A DNA stretch of 18,119 bases, taken from assembly GCA_964410665.1 (NCBI GenBank), contig CAYPIE010000109.1, positions 1 through 18,119 of the forward strand. The letters are read 5' to 3'. Under the pieces are notes generated by a model. It had not been told where the DNA came from. It made no database searches and saw only the letters and a program-made list of their open reading frames with translations. The translations under genes and the position numbers were made by a program. Source of the DNA: CAYPIE01 sp964410665. GTDB lineage: Bacteria; Planctomycetota; Planctomycetia; Gemmatales; Gemmataceae. This document shows positions 7,777 through 13,719 of this stretch, piece by piece; within the stretch, counting starts at the first letter, position 1; every line of letters starts with the position of its first letter.

Positions 7777-9207
7777 ATGCAACTGAAACGCCGAGGCGAT
7801 TTCCGAATCCGGTTTGTGTGCTGGGCAATCGCCTTCAGCTCGCTGCCCAGCTTGGCATGGGCAGAGTCCAAGCCCCTGCAAATGCCGAACGTGGTACTCC
7901 TGTTCATCGACGACTTGGGCTATGGCGATACAAGTCCCTATGGCTGTAGAGATATCCCCACTCCCAATATCGACCGGCTTGCCAAGGAAGGCGTCACCTG
8001 CACCGCCTCCTACATCACCAATCCGCCGTGCTGTCCTAGCCGCTCTAGTCTGATGATGGGGATGTATGGACAGCGGTTCGGCAAGTACGGCATGTCCCGA
8101 GGTTTACCAATCCCTGACGACAAACCCACCCTGGCAGAGTTTATGCGCGATCACGGTTACGTCACCGGCCAGATCGGCAAATGGGATATCGGGACCAAGG
8201 CCCAGGGGCCGTTGGCACGAGGCTTCATGGAAGTGGCCAAAAGACCCAAGCCCAAGCAATATACCAACCTGACTCAAGCCCCCAAGGGATTCCGAAAGAA
8301 AAAAGGAAACTCAAAGTATGTATGCATAAACGCCAAAGGGGAGGAAGTATGGCTCACGGATGTCAACGGCGACCAAATGGTCGAGTTCATCGAGCGGAAC
8401 AAGGAACGGCCGTTCTTTCTGTACTTTTCACCGGAAGCGGTACACTCTCCAAGTGGTGAAGCCCCTGCCCGGCTCACAAAGCGTACCCGCGTCCACGAAG
8501 GGAAACGCAAATACCTGGCCGGCGCAATCGTCTCGGTAGATGATCAAGTGGGCAAACTCCTAACAACACTTGAAAAGCACAACCTGCGTAAGAACACGTT
8601 GGTTATCTTCTCGAGTGACAACGGTGCGAATGGGGCAGATGGGGGGCGTTCCACACCGTATCGTGGCGGCAAAGGAAAAGGAACCCAACAGGAAGGTTGG
8701 GTGCGCGTGCCGACGATCTTCTCGTATCCTGGCGTGCTCCCGCAAGGCAAACAGTATACGGGGCTCACTTGCACCCTTGACTATTACGCCACCCTGGCAG
8801 CGATCATTGGCAAGCCTGCTCCTGAGCACCTCGATGGGGTGAACGTGTTCCCCTACCTGACTGGGGAGAAGAACGGGGATGCCCACGAGTTTCTCTACTG
8901 GCTCAACAACGATCCGCATGACCCCAAGCATCGCCACTTAACGGTAGTCCGCTGGAAAAATTGGCGTCTTTACATGCACAAACAGCTTGGGTGGCAGCTG
9001 TTTGATCTGGAACACGATCCTAGGGAAGAGAAGGACGTCGCCAAGGATTATCCTGCCGTCGTTAAGACCATGAAAGCACAACACGCTACCTGGGCAGAGA
9101 GATTGGCACCGCTGGGGAAGGTTCCCCGCCCAGACCGGAGCTTGCCGCCCATCATTCCTACCGGTGTCGGTTGGGCCTATGCGGAAAACAGTGGGGGCTC
9201 AGACTGA
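7777..9207 (+). CDS. exported sulfatase, type I (formylglycine-dependent) family, with an altered GKWH motif
   Basis: The preferred start is ATG 7777, with TTGGAG 8 bp upstream (476 residues). It gives a good signal peptide: basic MQLKRRGDFRIR, a hydrophobic core, then cleavage after AWA (about residue 29). The protein should hydrolyse sulfate esters of polysaccharides or similar substrates in the periplasm. Visible motifs: metal site DDLGYGD (45-51); CCPSR (85-89), whose first Cys would become formylglycine; His223 in AVHSP; SSDNGAN with Asp281 and Asn282; and Lys299 in RGGKG. All match the family. The exception is GKWD at 134-137, where most sulfatases have GKWH; the Lys is kept but the His that contacts formylglycine is Asp. 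Substrate cannot be told from sequence. No sulfatase-maturing enzyme is nearby, so activation would rely on a gene elsewhere. A hairpin precedes the next gene. Confidence 0.93.
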   Translation: MQLKRRGDFRIRFVCWAIAFSSLPSLAWAESKPLQMPNVVLLFIDDLGYGDTSPYGCRDIPTPNIDRLAKEGVTCTASYITNPPCCPSRSSLMMGMYGQRFGKYGMSRGLPIPDDKPTLAEFMRDHGYVTGQIGKWDIGTKAQGPLARGFMEVAKRPKPKQYTNLTQAPKGFRKKKGNSKYVCINAKGEEVWLTDVNGDQMVEFIERNKERPFFLYFSPEAVHSPSGEAPARLTKRTRVHEGKRKYLAGAIVSVDDQVGKLLTTLEKHNLRKNTLVIFSSDNGANGADGGRSTPYRGGKGKGTQQEGWVRVPTIFSYPGVLPQGKQYTGLTCTLDYYATLAAIIGKPAPEHLDGVNVFPYLTGEKNGDAHEFLYWLNNDPHDPKHRHLTVVRWKNWRLYMHKQLGWQLFDLEHDPREEKDVAKDYPAVVKTMKAQHATWAERLAPLGKVPRPDRSLPPIIPTGVGWAYAENSGGSD

Positions 9208-9229
9208 AGACCATTCGCCCCCTCTCCTC

Positions 9230-9255
9230 CCCTACGTTCAGCTGACGTGGTAGGG
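9230..9255 (+). terminator. possible hairpin terminator after sulfatase
   Basis: CCCTAC (9230-9235) pairs with GTAGGG (9250-9255); an alternative inner pairing uses ACGT at 9234-9237 and 9245-9248. It starts 22 bp after the sulfatase stop and ends about 23 bp before the ribosome binding site of the peptidase gene. The stem is short and the T-tract is absent. Confidence 0.3.
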
Positions 9256-9290
9256 TTGGCGGATCCAACTTTTGCCGAAAGGAGACTGCC

Positions 9291-9959
9291 TTGCCAACCG
9301 TCCTACTCACCGGCTATGAGGCGTTTGCGAACACCCCTGTGAACCCTGCAGAGCTGGTAGCCCGTGCGCTCGACGGTGCCGAGATCGCCGGTGCCAAGGT
9401 GGTGTCAAGCGTATTGCCAAATGTCTTCTTCGGCTCTATCGAGGTCGTCCGCCAGGCCATCGAAGAAGTCCGACCCGAGATCGTGGTCATGATGGGCGAA
9501 TACGGCGGCCGAGCCATGATCACCGTGGAGCGGATCGCTCAGAACCTCAATGACAGTACCCGATATGGCTTAGTCGATAATGCCGGACGCGCCATGCAGG
9601 ATGAGCTGACCGCTCCCGAGGGGCCAGTGGCGTATTCCACAACGCTCCCCATCCGAGCCATGGTCCAGGCCATGCGCAAGCGAGGGATCCCGTCCGACAT
9701 CTCCGATGCCCCAGGGACGTTTTGCTGTAATCATTTAATGTACGGCATCCTGCACCACATCGCCGTCAACCAGCTGCCGATCCGCGCAGGCTGGATTCAT
9801 TTGCCCCACTTGCCCGAAGTCGCTGCCCGAGTGGAAAATCTCGGCGCGCCCAGCATGGCAGTCGAGACCGCTACCATCGGTGTGAGCACCGCGATCGAGG
9901 CGATCATCACCCACCCCCAAGACATCACTGACCCGATTCGGTCGAGGCTACAGATTTAG
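9291..9959 (+). CDS. pcp: pyrrolidone-carboxylate peptidase (pyroglutamyl peptidase I, family C15)
   Basis: This cytosolic cysteine peptidase removes N-terminal pyroglutamate from peptides. The 222-residue length is normal for the family. The start is a TTG at 9291: AAAGGAGA ends 6 bp upstream, no upstream ATG is available, and the N-terminus MPTVLLTGYEAF matches the family's opening VLLTGF.PF. The catalytic triad is complete: Glu80 (in ITVERIAQN), Cys146 (the second Cys of GTFCCNHL) and His170 (in GWIHLPHLP). MMGEYGG replaces the more usual LG.AGGR region, a modest departure near the substrate pocket. It lies 83 bp downstream of the sulfatase with a hairpin between, so it may have its own promoter or be weakly linked. 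Possible role in recycling of imported peptides, inferred only. Confidence 0.93.
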   Translation: MPTVLLTGYEAFANTPVNPAELVARALDGAEIAGAKVVSSVLPNVFFGSIEVVRQAIEEVRPEIVVMMGEYGGRAMITVERIAQNLNDSTRYGLVDNAGRAMQDELTAPEGPVAYSTTLPIRAMVQAMRKRGIPSDISDAPGTFCCNHLMYGILHHIAVNQLPIRAGWIHLPHLPEVAARVENLGAPSMAVETATIGVSTAIEAIITHPQDITDPIRSRLQI

Positions 9960-10105
9960 TTACGTTTCTGATCAATATCGGTGGTATTCGGCTCCTGGGC
10001 CAATGACTTTCGGAACGGCATTTAGTGTACATAATTTCATATATTGTTTAAACTCCATCGAAACTGCCAGGCCAACCGACAGCAAAGTGCTACATTCTCT
10101 TCAAG

Positions 10106-10124
10106 CAGGAAATGGTCTTTCCTG
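10106..10124 (+). promoter_or_regulatory. 7-bp-arm hairpin in the leader of the TenA-like gene
   Basis: CAGGAAA (10106-10112) and TTTCCTG (10118-10124) are perfect arms around TGGTC, ending 30 bp upstream of the ATG at 10155. An AT-rich patch at about 10018-10053, including TATATT (10040-10045), could be the promoter. No TPP-riboswitch signature (CTGAGA and its partner boxes) is visible, so this is not a thiamine riboswitch. Confidence 0.3.
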
Positions 10125-10154
10125 TACCATCGCAGGTTGTCAGAGAGGTATGCC

Positions 10155-10820
10155 ATGCATCCGAACGTGTTGATGCAAAAAATCCGTGCGGATTTGAGCA
10201 TTGTCGAGGAACAGATTCGCCAGCACCGCTACTTGGATGCTCTTGAGCGTGGTGCGGTCTCCGAACAGGCCCTCCGGGCTATCCCAGGGCACCAGTACCA
10301 GCTGATGATCAGTCTGATTCGCGCCGACGCCCACATGCTCCACCGTTTCGGGGGGGGCCCGTTCCGCGACTACTTCTTTGCGGTGCTGGGCGGCAGCATG
10401 ACGGCATTCCCCGCCCTGCTCGACCTGGCCAAGCGTCTGGGCATGGACCATGAAGCACTGGAGCACTATGAGGTGGACCCCGACGGTTTTGCCTACGCCT
10501 GTTACGTGGCCTGGTTAGCCGACAACGGATCGCCCGCCGAGCTGATCTGTGGTCTGAGCATTAACCTCCCTGCGTGGGGAGCCAATTGCCAGCGCGTCAG
10601 CGCTGCCTTGCACAAGCACTACGCCTTTTCCGACACCGATACCCGGTTCTTTGATGGATTTGCCGGGGCTGCTCCCGACGAGGAGGTCATCGTCGCCGCA
10701 ATCGGGCATGACCTCGCTTGCCAGGTGCCCGCAGACCGGATCGCCCGGGCGGCTCGCCTGATTCAGGCTTATGAGCTCCGTTTCTGGGACGCGATGGCGA
10801 AGGCCGCTCAGCTTCCCTAA
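10155..10820 (+). CDS. TenA/PqqC-superfamily (heme-oxygenase fold) protein, probably not a canonical thiaminase
   Basis: The preferred start is ATG 10155, with GAGAGG 6 bp upstream (221 residues); upstream in-frame codons back to 10044 look non-coding. The all-helical protein resembles the TENA/THI-4 family: an N-terminal helix HRYLDALERGAVS, an ALRAIPGHQYQLMIS helix where TenA has the Y..QD..YL helix, a middle acidic EVDPDGFAYACYVAWL, and a C-terminal YELRFWDAMAKA that closely matches the family's YE..FWD end. Two TenA active-site features seem missing: the Asp after Gln in the second helix, and the Cys of the LPC.W motif, which here reads LPAW (residues 138-141). The fold is therefore supported but thiamin-salvage chemistry is not; an oxidase or binding role related to PqqC is equally possible. 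A ketopantoate-reductase fragment follows at once. Confidence 0.65.
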   Translation: MHPNVLMQKIRADLSIVEEQIRQHRYLDALERGAVSEQALRAIPGHQYQLMISLIRADAHMLHRFGGGPFRDYFFAVLGGSMTAFPALLDLAKRLGMDHEALEHYEVDPDGFAYACYVAWLADNGSPAELICGLSINLPAWGANCQRVSAALHKHYAFSDTDTRFFDGFAGAAPDEEVIVAAIGHDLACQVPADRIARAARLIQAYELRFWDAMAKAAQLP

Positions 10821-10833
10821 AGAAGTGCTCGCC

Positions 10834-11103
10834 GTGAGAACTCTGTTCACGTGTCCTGAGTCGCGTAAGCTGTTTATTGGTGTGATGCACGAGGTATACG
10901 CGGTTGCCCGTCGGAGTGGGGTCCACTTGGCCGAAGATGTGGTCGAGCGGACGTTAAGACACATGGAGAAGGAGTTGCCGCCGGGCATCCTGGATAGCAC
11001 CCGCGGCTCCATGTACTTCGGCGTGACCAAAGGCCCTCGGCGAAGGCAGCACAGGGTAAAAGCAAGTTTCCATTCGAATTCGATCGGTAAAGGTTGTTTG
11101 TAG
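10834..11103 (+). pseudogene. panE: fragment of 2-dehydropantoate 2-reductase (ketopantoate reductase), C-terminal domain only
   Basis: In the frame beginning at the GTG of 10834, the first about 68 codons read like the helical C-terminal (ApbA_C) domain of PanE: CPESRKLFIGVMHEVYAVA, then SGVHLAEDVVERTL, then LPPGI and a GSMYFGVTKG stretch corresponding to the conserved SM..D...G turn. The NADPH-binding Rossmann half is absent, and after TKG the sequence becomes a basic, unrelated tail ending at TAG 11101-11103, so the 3' part is lost or frameshifted too. It starts 14 bp after the TenA-like stop codon. PanE reduces ketopantoate to pantoate for coenzyme A synthesis; this piece cannot. Best read as a relic of deletion or recombination. 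A short functional peptide is not excluded but unlikely. Confidence 0.6.
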
Positions 11104-11561
11104 ATTTAGCCTGAACTCGAGGCGCAGGCACTGACCTTTCCCCAGCGCATCTCACCAACACCTGCACCTGGGTGCAGCCCCCCCCGAGTCTGCACAGGGC
11201 GTGCCACCGAATCCCCAATCCCCCGGTGGTGGTCGACTACCCGGTCCATCCCTTCGAACCATTCGGTATGGTGGTTGCCAGGTGGGCGAAATCCAACTCT
11301 CGCCTTGGACAGATGCCACGATCTCGCCGCGAGGTTACATGGATTCCACCAAATGCTCCGGGGCAATCCCACCTGCGTGAGACTTCACCCCCAAGACCCA
11401 CCCAGATCAGAGCAATCCCGCTTCAACTTGGAATGCCCATCAAGATTTTCCGTGCAGACTTGCATCGGTTTACGCCAAGTGGGATGAGCGGGCATCGAAA
11501 TCGGACGTGCCCAGAACAGCCAAACAGCGGCGCCTGCCCAAACACTTTGGAGCGGAAAACG
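11104..11561. other. intergenic region upstream of RTX protein B
   Basis: A 458-bp gap. It holds a near-perfect palindrome CTGCACC-TG-GGTGCAG (11162-11177). The frame of protein B stays open back to 11172, but the residues are low-quality (Pro- and Arg-rich, no family resemblance) and lie upstream of a good ribosome binding site at 11549, so I do not treat them as coding. I see no recognisable promoter, RNA or gene remnant beyond the panE fragment ending at 11103. Confidence 0.5.
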
Positions 11562-13589
11562 ATGGCGATTATCCAATCAATCTACAATGGACTTCGTACC
11601 CTAACCGGTGCTTGCCGGCCTTGTAAACGCCCCCGACGCCCCCGATCACTCGCTTTAGAACCCTTGGAAGATCGGGATAACCCCTCGAGCATTTTCTACA
11701 ACGCTGCCTTCGACACAATTTATGTAAACGGGAGTAATTACAACGATCATATGAACGTCTCCTGGGGGAGCTTCGGCAGCTTCGGCCTGGTGCAACTCGA
11801 GCTGCAGCTGACCAATTCTCGGGGCGGCAACCAGTCCTTTGAGTTCGTTCCCTTTTCGAGTCAACCCGTCGACCAGATCGTCTTCACCGGCTTTGGCGGC
11901 AATGACTCGAACACCCATCACACGTCAATCCCCATCCGGGCCTATGGCGGTACTGGCAACGACACCCTACGTGGGAATGGTGGCGCTGACCTACTCGTCG
12001 GCGGCGATGGAGACGATTGGCTATACGGATACGACGGCAACGACACCCTTCAAGGAGGTAATCACCGAGACTTGCTCTACGGTGGCAACCACAACGACTC
12101 CCTCGCGGGCGAAGCCGGGAACGACGGCCTCTATGGGGATAGCGGTAACGATACGCTTTCTGGGGGCGACGGTGACGATGCCCTTATCGGTTATGCCGGG
12201 GACGACTGGCTCTACGGAGATGCTGGCAAGGACTCCCTGCACGGGATGGACGGGAACGACCGACAATATGGCGGCAGCGGTGACGATTTCATCCACGGAT
12301 GGTCCGGCAACGACTATCTCTACGGTGACGCCGGCAACGACCAGCTCTACGGAGCGGACGGCAACGACGGCCTCTATGGCGGTGACGGCAACGACATGAT
12401 GTACGGCGGCGATGGGAACGATGGGATGCTGGGCTACGCAGGGGATGACTTCATGGACGGGGAAGACGGGAACGACTCCGTGCACGGGATGGACGGCAAT
12501 GATGAGCTCAACGGCGGGACCGGCAACGACTTTGTCAACGGCTGGGACGGCAACGACACCCTCTACGGCTGGGACGGCGACGACCAGCTCTACGGAGCCA
12601 ACGGGATCGATTTCCTCTACGGCGGGGGCGGGGCCGATGAACTGAACGGGAACGCTGGTACGGACCGGCTCTACGGCAGTAGTGGCAACGACCTACTATC
12701 GGGCGACGAAGGAGATGATTTCCTGTCCGGCGGTTCCGGCAACGACACCCTGTACGGCGATGCGGGGGACGACCAGCTCAGCGGCGATATGGGCGACGAT
12801 CAGTTGTACGGGGCCGAGGGCAACGACGCCTTACTCGGGTGGTCTGGGGCCGACTACACCGACGGGGGAGTCGGTTACGATCGCATCTTCGCCACGCCTG
12901 ACCATAACAACGGGGGTGGGGACTCGATGTCGGTCGCTTCGCTGCTCAGCGATGTGGTTGTGTACTTCCGATCCGGATACCAGACGCAAGTCAACTTCAG
13001 TTTTGGCAACTTCTCGGTGCAGTACGGAAGTTGGAATAGCTCGGAAGTCTGGAAAGTCGACGAGGCATTGGCCACGATGGTCGAGCGGACCGGAGACAAC
13101 GTCTTGTTGCGCCGGGCCGACAACACCCTAATCAGCATGTACCGCCATGGAGCGGTGTACGATTCGGACGGCAACCTCACTTTCTCCCTCGGCGGTTGGA
13201 ACAGTAACAACGGAAACATCCATTTCGTCAACAATACGTTCAGCTCCGACCAGTGGCTTCGTCAGACGGTTTATCACGAGATCGCCCACAACTGGGACGA
13301 TGAAGGCCCGTTGTGGAACCAGTTCCGCCAGATTAGCGGATGGACGAATCCACAGGCTGCGACTTTCTTCCCAGCCACTTATACCCTGTCCACAGATGGT
13401 AGCGAAGCTTACCTCGCGGGTACCAACTTCGCACGCCAATACGGTGAGACCAACTCACGCGAAGACTTCGCCACCGCGTTCGCCCAATACTTCATCCAGC
13501 TTGAAGGGTCCGTCTGGTCACCCGGACCAGGGTACGGCAACATCCCGGCAAAGCTCAACTCGATCGACGCAATGTTGGATCTCATCTGA
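11562..13589 (+). CDS. RTX-repeat protein B with C-terminal HExxH metallopeptidase-like domain
   Basis: The preferred start is ATG 11562, with TTGGAG upstream (675 residues). A basic N-terminus leads to LEPLEDRDNPSS (32-43), the LEPR-XLL-like export-associated motif. Residues about 44-128 resemble a small beta domain. Residues 129-443 are 35 uninterrupted RTX nonapeptides that should form a calcium-bound beta-roll. The C-terminal about 230 residues match protein A: a FGNFS stretch and a Trp, TGDNVLLR, GGWNSNNG, YHEIAHNWDD (His572, Glu573, His576), FRQISGW, then FARQYG and Glu634-Asp635 in REDFATAFAQYF. The Glu is 62 residues after the first His, against 63 in protein A. A secreted or surface zinc protease is the best inference; neither a type I secretion system nor a classical signal peptide is visible. 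B lies between the panE relic and the beta-helix gene. Confidence 0.87.
   Translation: MAIIQSIYNGLRTLTGACRPCKRPRRPRSLALEPLEDRDNPSSIFYNAAFDTIYVNGSNYNDHMNVSWGSFGSFGLVQLELQLTNSRGGNQSFEFVPFSSQPVDQIVFTGFGGNDSNTHHTSIPIRAYGGTGNDTLRGNGGADLLVGGDGDDWLYGYDGNDTLQGGNHRDLLYGGNHNDSLAGEAGNDGLYGDSGNDTLSGGDGDDALIGYAGDDWLYGDAGKDSLHGMDGNDRQYGGSGDDFIHGWSGNDYLYGDAGNDQLYGADGNDGLYGGDGNDMMYGGDGNDGMLGYAGDDFMDGEDGNDSVHGMDGNDELNGGTGNDFVNGWDGNDTLYGWDGDDQLYGANGIDFLYGGGGADELNGNAGTDRLYGSSGNDLLSGDEGDDFLSGGSGNDTLYGDAGDDQLSGDMGDDQLYGAEGNDALLGWSGADYTDGGVGYDRIFATPDHNNGGGDSMSVASLLSDVVVYFRSGYQTQVNFSFGNFSVQYGSWNSSEVWKVDEALATMVERTGDNVLLRRADNTLISMYRHGAVYDSDGNLTFSLGGWNSNNGNIHFVNNTFSSDQWLRQTVYHEIAHNWDDEGPLWNQFRQISGWTNPQAATFFPATYTLSTDGSEAYLAGTNFARQYGETNSREDFATAFAQYFIQLEGSVWSPGPGYGNIPAKLNSIDAMLDLI
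11946..12890 (+). repeat. 35 tandem RTX nonapeptide repeats with a nine-unit super-repeat in protein B
   Basis: Thirty-five 27-bp units (945 bp) run without a single indel. Units 10-18 (12189-12431) and 19-27 (12432-12674) align in order: GYAGDDWLY with GYAGDDFMD, GMDGNDRQY with GMDGNDELN, GWSGNDYLY with GWDGNDTLY, GDAGNDQLY with GWDGDDQLY. DNA identity includes TGCACGGGATGGACGG at 12238 and 12481, and CGACCAGCTCTACGGAGC at 12338 and 12581, both exactly 243 bp apart. Units 5 and 6 carry GGNH in place of GGxG, as one unit in protein A does. Confidence 0.9.
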
Positions 13590-13616
13590 TCCCACCACCG
13601 GTCATGGCGAGGCCGC

Positions 13617-13636
13617 GTGTCGAGTCCGCTCGACAC
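13617..13636 (+). terminator. hairpin after RTX protein B
   Basis: GTGTCGAG (13617-13624) and CTCGACAC (13629-13636) are perfect 8-bp arms around TCCG, starting 28 bp after the stop of protein B. A second small hairpin CGAAC-CC-GTTCG follows at 13651-13662. No clear T-tract follows, so this may be a weak terminator or an RNA-stability element between genes. Confidence 0.45.
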
Positions 13637-13719
13637 CCGGCTCCTTGAAACGAACCCGTTCGCGGAATCCGGCCGCCTTATCACACAATCTAGCCCGTCA
13701 ATGAATCAAGGAACAACAC

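Noticed and set aside
9960..10154. Possible TPP riboswitch upstream of the TenA-like gene
   Set aside because: The conserved CTGAGA and partner boxes are not present; only a simple 7-bp hairpin is seen.
11172..11561. N-terminal extension of RTX protein B by 130 codons
   Set aside because: The residues are low-quality and Pro/Arg-rich, and a good ribosome binding site and start lie at 11549-11564.
12021..12485. Minus-strand open frame of 154 codons across the RTX array
   Set aside because: Its Val/Ile/Ala periodicity is the antisense image of the 27-bp RTX repeats, not an independent protein.
11946..12890. CRISPR-like regular repeat spacing
   Set aside because: The 27-bp periodicity is contiguous coding for RTX nonapeptides, with no spacers and a strong open frame.
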